The notes under the pieces: generated by a model
Databases searched by the model: none
Told to the model about the DNA's origin: nothing
What the model saw: only the letters and a program-made list of their open reading frames with translations
NCBI RefSeq assembly: GCF_036346875.1
Contig: NZ_CP107852.1
Location: forward strand, 6,138,001-6,202,000
Source: Nocardia sp. NBC_00508
GTDB taxonomy: Bacteria > Actinomycetota > Actinomycetes > Mycobacteriales > Mycobacteriaceae
DNA: 64,000 bases
Reading direction: 5' to 3'
Made by a program: the position numbers and the translations under genes
Part shown: positions 42,161-52,264 of the stretch, in pieces
Numbering within the stretch: the first letter of the stretch is position 1
Layout of the letters: each line of letters starts with the position of its first letter

Positions 42161-43116
42161 GGCATCTCCTGTCCGTCGCCGGCCTCGATCGCGCCACCGC
42201 GACCGAACTGCTCGACGAGGCCGAACGGTTCGAACAAGCCTTGCTCGGCCGCGAGGTGCACAAGCTGCCCACGCTGCGCGGCCGCACCGTGATGACGGTG
42301 TTCTACGAGAACTCCACCCGCACCCGGGTCTCGTTCGAGGTCGCGGGCAAATGGATGAGCGCGGACGTGATCAACGTCAGCGCGACCAGTTCCTCGGTCG
42401 CCAAAGGTGAATCGCTGCGCGACACCGCGCTGACCCTGCACGCCGCGGGCGCCGACGCGTTGATCGTCCGGCACCCGGCCTCTGGCGCCGCGCACCAGAT
42501 CGCCCGATGGATGGACGAGTGGGCGGTCTCGGCGGGACGCGTCTCCGGACCGGCCGTCGTGAACGCCGGTGACGGTACGCACGAACACCCGACCCAGGCG
42601 CTGCTGGACGCGCTGACCCTGCGGCAGCGGCTCGGCGACATCGAGGGCAAGCGGGTCGTCATCGTCGGCGACATCCTGCACAGCCGAGTCGCGCGGTCGA
42701 ACGTCTTCCTGCTGGCGACTCTCGGCGCCGAGGTGGTGCTGGTCGCCCCGCGCACGCTACTGCCGGTCGGCGTCGACACCTGGCCCGCCCGTGTCTCACA
42801 CCACTTGGACGCCGAGCTGATCGGCGCCGACGCGGTGCTGATGCTGCGCGTGCAAGCCGAGCGGATGAACGGCGGGTTCTTCCCGTCGGCCCGCGAATAC
42901 TCGATCACCTACGGACTGTCCGAGCGCAGGATGGCCCTGCTGGACGACCACGCCGTCGTGCTGCACCCCGGCCCGATGCTGCGCGGCATGGAGATCGCGT
43001 CCTCGGTCGCGGACTCCCCGAAAGCCGCAGTGCTGCAACAGGTCACCAACGGTGTACACATGCGGATGGCCGTCCTGTTCCGCCTGCTCGTCGGCACCCA
43101 GGAGGCAGTGGCATGA
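42157..43116 (+). CDS. pyrB: Aspartate carbamoyltransferase catalytic subunit
   Basis: ATCase catalytic chain, 319 residues from GTG 42157. The carbamoyl-phosphate loop is YENSTRTRVSFE, with SSSVAKGESLRDT, HPTQALLDALT and HPGPMLRGMEI. No pyrI regulatory chain is nearby, as in other actinobacteria. Stop and start overlaps link it to pyrR and pyrC. Confidence 0.97.
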   Translation: MRHLLSVAGLDRATATELLDEAERFEQALLGREVHKLPTLRGRTVMTVFYENSTRTRVSFEVAGKWMSADVINVSATSSSVAKGESLRDTALTLHAAGADALIVRHPASGAAHQIARWMDEWAVSAGRVSGPAVVNAGDGTHEHPTQALLDALTLRQRLGDIEGKRVVIVGDILHSRVARSNVFLLATLGAEVVLVAPRTLLPVGVDTWPARVSHHLDAELIGADAVLMLRVQAERMNGGFFPSAREYSITYGLSERRMALLDDHAVVLHPGPMLRGMEIASSVADSPKAAVLQQVTNGVHMRMAVLFRLLVGTQEAVA

Positions 43117-44429
43117 GTGACAACTCCACCGTCCTGATCAAGGGCGTACTGCCCTACGGCGAGGGCCAGCCGGTCGACGTGCTCGTCGCCGACGGCGAGA
43201 TCCGCGAGATCAGCACCGACCTGGGCTTGGTCGGGGGCGAGATCATCGACGCGCACGGGCAGATTCTGCTGCCGGGCCTCGTCGACCTGCACACCCATCT
43301 GCGCGAGCCGGGCCGCGAGGACACCGAGACCATCGAGTCCGGTTCCGCGGCCGCCGCGCTCGGCGGTTACACCGCGGTGTTCGCGATGGCCAACACGAAC
43401 CCGGTCGCCGACTCGGTGGTCGTCACCGACCACGTGTGGCGCCGGGGCCGGGAGGTCGGCCTGGTCGACGTGTACCCGGTCGGCGCGGTCACCGTCGGGC
43501 TCGACGGCAAACAGCTCGCCGAGATGGGCACCATGGCCGCGGGTGTCGGGGCGGTGCGCATGTTCTCCGACGACGGCCACTGTGTTTACGACCCGCTGAT
43601 CATGCGCCGCGCCTTGGAGTACGCGAACTCGCTCGGCGTGCTGATCGCACAGCACGCCGAGGAGCCGAGGCTGACCAAGGGCGCGATCGCGCACGAGGGA
43701 CCGACGGCCGCTCGGCTCGGCTTGGCGGGCTGGCCGCGCGCGGCCGAGGAGTCCATCGTGGCGCGTGACGCCCTGCTGGCCCGTGACGCGGGCGCCAGGG
43801 TGCACATCTGTCACGCCTCCACCGCGGGCACCGTGGAGTTGGTGAAATGGGCGAAATCCCAGGGTATCTCGATCACTGCCGAGGTCACCCCGCACCACCT
43901 GCTGCTCGACGATTCGCGGTTGGAGACCTACGACGCGGTCAACAAGGTCAACCCGCCGCTGCGCGAAGCCTCCGACGCCGCCGCGCTCCGGCGGGCACTG
44001 GCCGAAGGGATCATCGACTGCGTCGCCACCGACCATGCCCCACACGCGGAGCAGGACAAGTGCTGCGAGTTCGCCGCCGCCCGTCCCGGCATGCTCGGCT
44101 TGGAGACCGCGCTGTCGATCATCGTGCAGACCATGGTGCAGCCGGGGCTGCTGGACTGGCGCGGTGTCGCTCGGGTGATGAGCGAGCGTCCGGCCCAGAT
44201 CGTCGGCCTCGACGACCATGGCAGGCCGCTCGAGGTCGGCGAGCCGGCGAACCTGACGCTGGTCGACCCGAACGCGAGCTGGACGGTGCGCGGCAGCGAA
44301 CTCGCCAGCATCTCGCACAACACGCCGTTCGAGGCGATGACCTTCCCGGGCCGGGTCACGGCGACCCTGTTGCGCGGCCGGGTCACCGCCCGCGACGGCA
44401 AGGCGGTGCGCAGCCGTGCGGAGGCGTAG
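43113..44429 (+). CDS. pyrC: Dihydroorotase
   Basis: Class I dihydroorotase, 438 residues, of the amidohydrolase superfamily. Metal ligands are in LVDLHTHLREPGREDTE (HxH), IAQHAEEP, HICHASTAG (His) and CVATDHAPH (Asp). The ATG overlaps the pyrB stop. It closes carbamoyl-aspartate to dihydroorotate. An unusual 38-codon frame follows directly. Confidence 0.97.
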   Translation: MSDNSTVLIKGVLPYGEGQPVDVLVADGEIREISTDLGLVGGEIIDAHGQILLPGLVDLHTHLREPGREDTETIESGSAAAALGGYTAVFAMANTNPVADSVVVTDHVWRRGREVGLVDVYPVGAVTVGLDGKQLAEMGTMAAGVGAVRMFSDDGHCVYDPLIMRRALEYANSLGVLIAQHAEEPRLTKGAIAHEGPTAARLGLAGWPRAAEESIVARDALLARDAGARVHICHASTAGTVELVKWAKSQGISITAEVTPHHLLLDDSRLETYDAVNKVNPPLREASDAAALRRALAEGIIDCVATDHAPHAEQDKCCEFAAARPGMLGLETALSIIVQTMVQPGLLDWRGVARVMSERPAQIVGLDDHGRPLEVGEPANLTLVDPNASWTVRGSELASISHNTPFEAMTFPGRVTATLLRGRVTARDGKAVRSRAEA

Positions 44430-44546
44430 ATGAGCGAGCGCCGCACATCCGGTACCGCGGCGCGGGCGACGAGCCCGGAGGCGGTCGCGGAGCGTGACCA
44501 CGTAGGGCTCCGGGAGCGCCGCACATCCAGTACAGGAGGTCCGTAG
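44430..44546 (+). CDS. 38-residue ORF exactly filling the pyrC to PH-gene gap
   Basis: ATG follows the pyrC stop with no gap, and the frame ends at a TAG directly before the next gene's GTG, all in one frame. The product (MSERRTSGTAARATSPEAV...) holds ERRTSGT near its start and ERRTSST near its end, from a 20-bp direct repeat (44436-44455 and 44514-44533, one mismatch, 78-bp period). Its 3' end includes the ribosome site AGGAGGT of the next gene. It may be a genuine coupling peptide or an expanded intergenic repeat. Confidence 0.4.
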   Translation: MSERRTSGTAARATSPEAVAERDHVGLRERRTSSTGGP

Positions 44547-45064
44547 GTGGAAAGAACGCTCTGGGTTGTCGGGCTGCTCGTCCTGTTCGTGCTGTGCCTG
44601 TGGCTGATGTACCGAGGCTGGCGCAACCGTGCCGCGCGGCAGGTGGAGCGCATCGGCGTCCTGCCCGCCGTGCCCGCCGAACTCGGTGCGCAGGTCCTGG
44701 AACCGACCACCGGTCTCTATCTGGGCAGCACCATCGCACCCAGCTGGCAGGACCGGATCACGGTGAGCGACTTGGGTTTCCGGGCCACCGCGGAACTCAC
44801 GCGGTTCGAACGGGGGATTCTGCTCGAACGCGACGGCGCGACGGTGATCTGGATTCCGCAGGAATCCATCACCGCGGTGCGCACCGAACGCGGCCATGCG
44901 GGCAAAGTGATGACAGAAGATGGTGTGCTGGTCATTCGCTGGAAACTTCCGACCGGAACCGAGATCGATACCGGTTTCCGTGGCGACGACAAGTCGGTCT
45001 ACCCGGCCTGGCGGCGGTTTTCGACGGCGGATCAGACCGGCACGATGACGGGAGATGACGAGGG

Positions 45065-45068
<4 letters not shown>
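44547..45068 (+). CDS. Membrane-anchored PH-like domain protein (Rv1382-like)
   Basis: A 173-residue protein with one N-terminal transmembrane helix (TLWVVGLLVLFVLCLWLM) and a cytoplasmic bacterial PH-like domain (WQDRITVSDLGFRAT ... WIPQESITAVRTERGHAGKV). It is conserved in the mycobacterial pyr operon between pyrC and carA, as Rv1382. GTG 44547 is preceded by AGGAGG; the stop overlaps the carA ATG. The role is unknown; it may tether pathway enzymes to the membrane (inference). Confidence 0.85.
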
Positions 45069-46191
<1,123 letters not shown>

Positions 46192-46192
<1 letters not shown>

Positions 46193-49100
46193 TGCCTCGC
46201 CGCGAGGATCTCGAGCACATCCTGGTGATCGGTTCTGGCCCGATCGTCATCGGCCAGGCGTGCGAATTCGACTACTCCGGCACGCAGGCGTGCCGGGTGC
46301 TGCGGGCCGAGGGCCTGCGGGTGTCGCTGGTCAACTCGAACCCGGCGACGATCATGACCGACCCGGAGTTCGCCGACTCGACCTATGTCGAGCCGATCAC
46401 GCCGGAGTTCGTCGAGAAGGTGATCGAGAAGGAGCGTCCCGACGCCATCCTGGCCACCCTCGGCGGGCAGACCGCGCTGAACACCGCGGTCGCGCTGCAC
46501 GAGCGCGGTGTGCTGGCGAAGTACGGAGTGGAGCTGATCGGCGCCGACTTCGACGCCATCCAGCGCGGTGAGGACCGGCAGAAGTTCAAGGACATCGTGG
46601 CCAAGGTGGGCGGGGAGAGCGCGCGCTCGCGGGTCTGCTTCACCATGGACGAGGTCCGCGACACGGTGGCCGAACTCGGCTTCCCCGTGGTGGTGCGCCC
46701 GTCGTTCACCATGGGCGGTCTCGGCTCCGGCATGGCCTACAACCAGGAGGACCTCGACCGCATCGCGGGCGGCGGCCTGGCCGCCTCGCCCACGGCGAAC
46801 GTGCTCATCGAGGAGTCCATCCTCGGCTGGAAGGAATACGAGCTCGAGCTGATGCGCGACGGCCGCGACAATGTCGTGGTGGTCTGCTCGATCGAGAACG
46901 TCGATCCGATGGGTGTGCACACCGGCGACTCGGTCACCGTCGCCCCGGCCATGACGCTCACCGACCGCGAATACCAGAAGCTGCGCGACCTCGGCATCGC
47001 CATCCTGCGCGAGGTCGGCGTCGACACCGGCGGCTGCAATATCCAGTTCGCGGTGGATCCGCGCGACGGCCGCCTGATCGTCATCGAGATGAACCCCCGC
47101 GTCTCGCGTTCGTCCGCGCTGGCGTCCAAGGCGACCGGCTTCCCGATCGCGAAGATCGCCGCGAAGCTGGCCATCGGCTACACGCTCGATGAGATCGTCA
47201 ACGACATCACCAAGGAAACCCCGGCCTGCTTCGAGCCGACCCTGGACTACGTCGTCGTCAAGGCGCCGCGGTTCGCGTTCGAGAAGTTCCCCGGCGCCGA
47301 CGCCACGCTGACCACCACCATGAAATCGGTGGGCGAGGCGATGTCGCTCGGCCGCAACTTCGCCGAGGCACTGGGCAAGGTGCTGCGTTCGCTGGAGACC
47401 AAGGCCACCGGTTTCTGGACCCAGGACGACGGTGCGTGGACCGACGTCGAAGCGATCCTGGAGGATCTGCGCACCCCGACCGAGGGCCGCATCTACCAGG
47501 TCGAGCGGGCGCTGCGCCTGGGCGCGAGCATCGAGGCCGTCGCCGCCGCCTCCGGCATCGACCCGTGGTTCGTCGCGGAAGTCGCCGGTCTGGTCGAGCT
47601 GCGCCAGGAGGTCGTCGATGCGCCCGTGCTGGACGAGCCGCTGCTGCGCCGGGCCAAGCACTACGGCCTGTCCGATCGGCAGCTGGCCGCGCTGCGCCCG
47701 GAGCTGGCGGGGGAGAGCGGCGTGCGCGCGCTGCGGCACCGGCTCGGGATCCGCCCGGTCTTCAAGACCGTCGATACCTGCGCCGCCGAGTTCGACGCCA
47801 AGACCCCGTATCACTACTCGGCATACGAGCTCGACCCGGCGGCCGAGTCCGAGGTCGCGCCGCAGCGCGAACGGGAGAAGGTGATCATCCTCGGGTCCGG
47901 TCCGAACCGGATCGGCCAAGGTATCGAATTCGACTACTCGTGCGTGCACGCGGCGCAGACGCTGTCCCAGGCCGGGTACGAGACGGTGATGGTCAACTGC
48001 AACCCCGAGACCGTCTCCACCGACTACGACACCGCCGACCGCCTCTACTTCGAGCCGCTGACCTTCGAGGACGTGCTCGAGGTCTATCACGCCGAATGCG
48101 AATCGGGCACCGTCGCCGGCGTCATCGTGCAGCTGGGCGGGCAGACCCCGCTCGGTCTCGCGCAGCGGCTCACCGAGGCGGGCGTGCCGGTGGTCGGCAC
48201 CAGCGCGGCCGCCATCGACCTGGCCGAGGATCGCGGCGAGTTCGGCGACGTGCTGGTCACGGCCGGGCTGCCCGCGCCGAAGTACGGCACGGCGACCACC
48301 TTCGCGCAGGCCAAGAAGATCGCCGCGGGCATCGGCTACCCGGTGCTGGTGCGCCCGTCCTATGTGCTCGGCGGGCGGGGCATGGAGATCGTCTACGACG
48401 AGAAGTCCCTGGAGGGCTACATCTCCCGCGCGACCGCGCTCAGCCCGGAGCACCCGGTTCTGGTGGACCGGTTCCTGGAGGACGCGATCGAGATCGACGT
48501 CGACGCGCTGTGCGACGGCGAGGAGGTCTACCTCGGCGGCGTGATGGAGCACATCGAGGAGGCGGGCATCCACTCCGGCGACTCCGCGTGCGCGCTGCCG
48601 CCGATCACGCTGGGCCGCAGCGACATCGAGGCGGTGCGCCGCTCCACGGTCGCGCTGGCCAAGGGCATCGGCGTCAAAGGCCTGCTGAACGTGCAGTACG
48701 CGCTCAAGGACGACGTGCTCTACGTGCTCGAGGCCAATCCGCGGGCCAGCCGGACGGTTCCGTTCGTGTCCAAGGCGACCGCGGTGCCGCTGGCCAAGGC
48801 CGCCGCGCGGATCATGCTCGGCGCCACCATCGCCGAGCTGCGCCAAGAGGGCATGCTGCCGAGCGAGGGCGACGGCGGCCACGTGGCGCTGGATGCCCCG
48901 GTCGCGGTCAAGGAGGCCGTGCTGCCGTTCCACCGGTTCCGGCGCGCCGATGGCAGCGGGGTGGATTCGCTGCTGTCGCCGGAGATGAAGTCCACCGGCG
49001 AGGTGATGGGAATCGACGCCGATTTCGGCACCGCGTTCGCCAAGAGCCAGACCGCCGCCTACGGCTCGCTGCCCACCGAGGGCACCGTGTTCGTCTCGAT

Positions 49101-49500
49101 CGCGAACCGGGACAAGCGCGCGATGGTCTTCCCGGTGAAGCGCCTCCATGACCTCGGCTTCCGCATCCTCGCCACCGAGGGAACCGCGGAGATGTTGCGT
49201 CGCAACGGCATTCCGTGTGAGCGGGTGCGCAAGCACTCCGAGGAAGGCCCGGCCGAGGAGCCGACCATCGTGGAGCAGATCCGCGACGGCGAGATCGACA
49301 TGGTGTTCAACACCCCGTACGGCAACTCCGGTCCTCGCGTGGACGGCTACGAGATCCGCAGCGCGGCGGTCGGAGTGAACATCCCGTGCATCACCACCGT
49401 GCAGGGCGCGGCGGCCGCGGTGCAGGGCATCGAGGCCAGCATCAACGGCGGGATCGGCGTGCGCTCCCTGCAGGAACTGCATTGGGCTCTGCGTGGCTGA
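46192..49500 (+). CDS. carB: Carbamoyl-phosphate synthase large subunit
   Basis: CarB of 1102 residues with two ATP-grasp synthetase halves (IGSGPIVIGQACEFDYSG in the first, LGSGPNRIGQGIEFDYS in the second). It also has an oligomerisation domain and a C-terminal MGS-like allosteric domain (VFVSIANRDKR ... NTPYGNSGPRVDGYEIR). Both halves keep the glycine-rich loops and metal-binding EMNPRVSRSSALASKATG / EANPRASRTVPFVSKATA. The ATG shares one base with the carA stop. Confidence 0.98.
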
Positions 49501-50350
49501 GCTTCGGCTGGACGGAGCGGGCGAGATGAAGACCTTCGGCGGCCGGCTGCGGCACGCGATGCGACATTTCGGCCCTGTGTGCGTCGGCATCGACCCGCAC
49601 CCGGAACTGCTGCGGTCTTGGGGTCTCACCGAGGACGTGGAAGGACTCGAACAGTTCGCCGAGATCTGCGTGGAGGCATTCGACGGCTTGGTCGCGCTGA
49701 TCAAACCGCAGGTCGCCTTCTTCGAGGCCTACGGCTCGGGCGGGATCGCGGTGCTGGAGCGGACCATCGAGGTGCTGCGTGCCTCGGGGACGCTGGTGCT
49801 CGCCGACGCCAAACGCGGCGACATCGGCTCGACCATGGATGCCTACGCCCGCACCTGGCTGGCCGACGGTCCCCTGGGGTCGGACGCGGTCACGGTGTCG
49901 CCGTATCTCGGATTCGGTTCGCTGGCACCGGCTTTGACACTCGCCGAGGCCAACCAGCGCGGCATCTTCGTGCTCGCGGCCACGTCGAATCCCGAGGGCG
50001 AGCAAGTGCAGCGGGCGGTCACGGCGGACGCGCGCACGGTGGCGCAGACCATGGTCGACGAGGCCGCGGCCCGCAACGCGGGCGCCGAGTTCGGGTCGGT
50101 GGGCGTGGTGGTCGGCGCCACGCTGACCCAGGCGCCGGACTTGTCCGCGCTCAACGGCCCGATTCTCATGCCCGGTGTCGGCGCCCAGGGCGGTGGCCCG
50201 GAAACGATTCGGGACCTCGTTCCCGAGCCGACGCTGGGAGCCGTTGTCCCGAATGTCTCGCGCGAGGTGCTGCGGGACGGGCCGACGGTCCCGGCACTGC
50301 GTGCCAGAGTGCGCGCGCTCCAGGACGTGTTCGCGTTTCTGCAGCGATGA
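49493..50350 (+). CDS. pyrF: Orotidine 5'-phosphate decarboxylase, type 2
   Basis: OMP decarboxylase of 285 residues (actinobacterial type 2), producing UMP. It has CVGIDPHPELLRSWG, LIKPQVAFFEAYG, and the catalytic DxKxxD in VLADAKRGDIGSTMDAYA; a late phosphate-binding loop is MPGVGAQGG. GTG 49493 overlaps the 3' end of carB by 8 bases. It is the last gene of the pyr operon, followed by a strong terminator. Confidence 0.96.
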   Translation: MAELRLDGAGEMKTFGGRLRHAMRHFGPVCVGIDPHPELLRSWGLTEDVEGLEQFAEICVEAFDGLVALIKPQVAFFEAYGSGGIAVLERTIEVLRASGTLVLADAKRGDIGSTMDAYARTWLADGPLGSDAVTVSPYLGFGSLAPALTLAEANQRGIFVLAATSNPEGEQVQRAVTADARTVAQTMVDEAAARNAGAEFGSVGVVVGATLTQAPDLSALNGPILMPGVGAQGGGPETIRDLVPEPTLGAVVPNVSREVLRDGPTVPALRARVRALQDVFAFLQR

Positions 50351-50353
50351 CCA

Positions 50354-50384
50354 CGAAGACCGGCGCACCCCGCGCCGGTCTTCG
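50354..50384 (+). terminator. Terminator of the pyr operon
   Basis: Perfect 13-bp stem CGAAGACCGGCGC (50354-50366) and GCGCCGGTCTTCG (50372-50384), 5-base loop, followed by TCGTTT. It lies 4 bp after the pyrF stop. Confidence 0.92.
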
Positions 50385-50571
50385 TCGTTTCGGCGGCGGG
50401 GCGTGCAGATGCACACACACGTGGTCCATAGCGGGGTCTGTGCGCGTTTCTGCGCCCGTTTCGGCGCCGGATGGGACTCCGATCGCCCGGTCGGCCTGGA
50501 CTGGCGTCCAGGCCGTATCTGCGGCACAGAATGCCGCGTATCGGGTTCCCGTGGGGGCCCAGTGTGACGCC

Positions 50572-50605
50572 CGACACGCGGAAAAAACTCGCGACACGCG
50601 GAAAA
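50572..50605. repeat. Two CGACACGCGGAAAA direct repeats, 20-bp period
   Basis: Identical 14-bp copies at 50572-50585 and 50592-50605, about 310 bp upstream of mihF. The 20-bp spacing places both on the same helix face, suggesting cooperative binding by an activator or repressor. Confidence 0.55.
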
Positions 50606-50892
50606 TTTCGAGAAAGTTCCTGGTAGGGCGGGTGAGGGGTTGCTGGATCGATGCGAGCCGGTGTCGCAACCCTTCCGCAAACCATTTGGTCTGTCGAAAA
50701 AGCCCTGTTCGCGGGGTATTTCGCGGATTCGGAGATACGATCCACACGGTGGCGCGGGCCCGCTGCGCGGTCCGCCGCAGGTGCGTCCACCGCATGAGGA
50801 ATCATGCGCTGACCTGGGGGGTGGGTTCGCAATCGGCGGACGTCGTGGGTACGGTCGCTGAGACTGCCGGGTTACCGGTAGGAGTTGATGCA

Positions 50893-50934
50893 ATGAACGA
50901 TGAGACGGAGGAACCGTGGCCCTTCCCCAGCTGA
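50893..50934 (+). CDS. 13-residue possible leader peptide overlapping the mihF start
   Basis: ATG 50893 with AGGAG (50879-50883) encodes MNDETEEPWPFPS and ends at TGA 50934, out of frame with and 19 bases beyond the mihF GTG. It covers the mihF ribosome site, so its translation could modulate mihF. Such short frames also arise by chance. Confidence 0.3.
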   Translation: MNDETEEPWPFPS

Positions 50935-51236
50935 CTGACGAGCAGCGCGCCGCTGCTTTGGAGAAGGCGGCTGCCGCTCGCCGCGCTCGGGCGGAGCTCA
51001 AGGAGCGCTTGAAGCGTGGCGGCACCAACCTGAAGCAGGTCCTCGCTGACGCCGAGACCAACGAGGTCTACGGCAAGATGAAGGTTTCAGCCCTGCTGGA
51101 GGCCTTGCCGAAGGTGGGCAAGGTCAAGGCGGCGGAAATCATGAGCGAGCTGGAGATCGCCCCCACCCGGCGGCTGCGCGGACTCGGCGACCGGCAGCGC
51201 AAGGCGCTGCTGGCCCGGTTCGACTTCGACGCCTGA
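50916..51236 (+). CDS. mihF: Integration host factor mIHF
   Basis: Actinobacterial integration host factor (106 residues), a DNA-bending nucleoid protein essential in mycobacteria. MALPQLTDEQRAAALEKAAAARRARAE is the N-terminal helix with basic residues; GVGKVKAAEIM-like KVGKVKAAEIMSELEIAPTRRLRGLGDRQRKALL is the helix-two-turn-helix. GTG 50916 follows GGAGGAA. It sits directly before gmk as in mycobacteria. Confidence 0.96.
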   Translation: MALPQLTDEQRAAALEKAAAARRARAELKERLKRGGTNLKQVLADAETNEVYGKMKVSALLEALPKVGKVKAAEIMSELEIAPTRRLRGLGDRQRKALLARFDFDA

Positions 51237-51244
51237 CGACGAGG

Positions 51245-51829
51245 GTGATCGAACACACGCGGAAGGGTCGGCTGGTCGTACTGGTCGGCCCCTCGGCCGT
51301 GGGCAAGTCCACCGTGGTCCGCTGCGTCCGCGAGCGACTGCCCGAACTGGTCTTCAGCGTGTCGGCAACGACCCGGGCCCCGCGGCCCGGGGAGGTCGAC
51401 GGCCTCGACTATCGCTTCGTGTCCCGCGCGGAGTTCGACGCGATGATCGAGGCGGGCGAACTGCTCGAGTGGGCGGACATCCACGGCGGGTTGCAGCGTT
51501 CGGGCACCCCCGCAGGGCCGGTGCGCGCCGCTTTGGCGGAGGGCCTCCCCGTGCTCGTCGAAGTGGATCTGGAAGGCGCCCGCTCGGTGCGCCAGGCGAT
51601 CCCGGAGGGGATCCTGGTGTTCCTCGCCCCGCCGAGCTGGGACGAGTTGGTGGCGCGGCTGACCTCGCGCGGCACCGAGTCGCCCGAGGTGATCGAACGC
51701 CGGTTGGAAACCGCCAGGATCGAGCTGGCAGCCTGTGACGAGTTCGACATCGTCATAGTGAACGATGACGTGACCAGCGCCTGTGAGCAGTTGGTATCGT
51801 TGTTCGTTAGCACGAATTCGAGTTCGTGA
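51245..51829 (+). CDS. gmk: Guanylate kinase
   Basis: GMP kinase, 194 residues. P-loop VGPSAVGKSTVVR, GMP-binding SATTRAPRPGEVDGLDYRFVS and EWADIHGG, lid region with RRLETARIELA. It starts GTG 51245, 8 bp after mihF, so probably cotranscribed. It supplies GDP for nucleotide pools. Confidence 0.96.
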   Translation: MIEHTRKGRLVVLVGPSAVGKSTVVRCVRERLPELVFSVSATTRAPRPGEVDGLDYRFVSRAEFDAMIEAGELLEWADIHGGLQRSGTPAGPVRAALAEGLPVLVEVDLEGARSVRQAIPEGILVFLAPPSWDELVARLTSRGTESPEVIERRLETARIELAACDEFDIVIVNDDVTSACEQLVSLFVSTNSSS

Positions 51830-51933
51830 TACCCACCTGCGCATGAGTGACTCAGGGCCCGGAGCAGGCGGCCTGCGTCACCAATGCAGGGCCCCTCGTT
51901 CATGCGACATCCTAGACAGCAGGAGTCCCTCTA

Positions 51934-52215
51934 GTGAGCAGTACGGACACCAAGACCGCGCCCGCCTACGACACGCCGGTCGGCCTCACCAACCCGCCGA
52001 TCGACGAGTTGCTCGAGCGCACCTCGTCCAAGTACGCCCTGGTCATCTACGCGGCCAAGCGGGCCCGTCAGATCAACGACTACTACAACCAGCTCGGCGA
52101 CGGCATCCTCGAGTACGTCGGCCCGCTGGTCGAGCCGGGTCTGCAGGAGAAGCCGCTGTCGGTCGCGCTGCGCGAGATCCACGCCGATCTGCTCGAGCAC
52201 TCCGAAGGCGAGTGA
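51934..52215 (+). CDS. rpoZ: RNA polymerase omega subunit
   Basis: Omega subunit, 93 residues: LTNPPIDELLERTSSKYALVIYAAKRARQINDYYNQLG is the conserved core that clamps the beta-prime C-terminus. The start is GTG 51934 behind AGGAG. It lies between gmk and coaBC, the usual actinobacterial order. Confidence 0.96.
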   Translation: MSSTDTKTAPAYDTPVGLTNPPIDELLERTSSKYALVIYAAKRARQINDYYNQLGDGILEYVGPLVEPGLQEKPLSVALREIHADLLEHSEGE

Positions 52216-52264
52216 GCGTCATCGATCTCCCCGCGAACACGGGGATCAGCCACCCGGAGGCGTA

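Larger units (their letters stand above)
50351..50915. other. 565-bp region between pyrF and mihF
   Basis: It contains the pyr terminator (50354-50384), a pair of 14-bp direct repeats (50572-50605), a 7-bp inverted repeat GGGTTGC/GCAACCC around 50637-50673, and a 13-codon ORF overlapping the mihF start. The rest appears non-coding and is less GC-rich than genes on either side. It is the likely promoter region of mihF. Confidence 0.6.

Noticed and set aside
50351..50915. Protein-coding continuation through the pyrF-mihF gap
   Set aside because: The long frames here cross the strong pyr terminator and show no domain; the region reads as regulatory.
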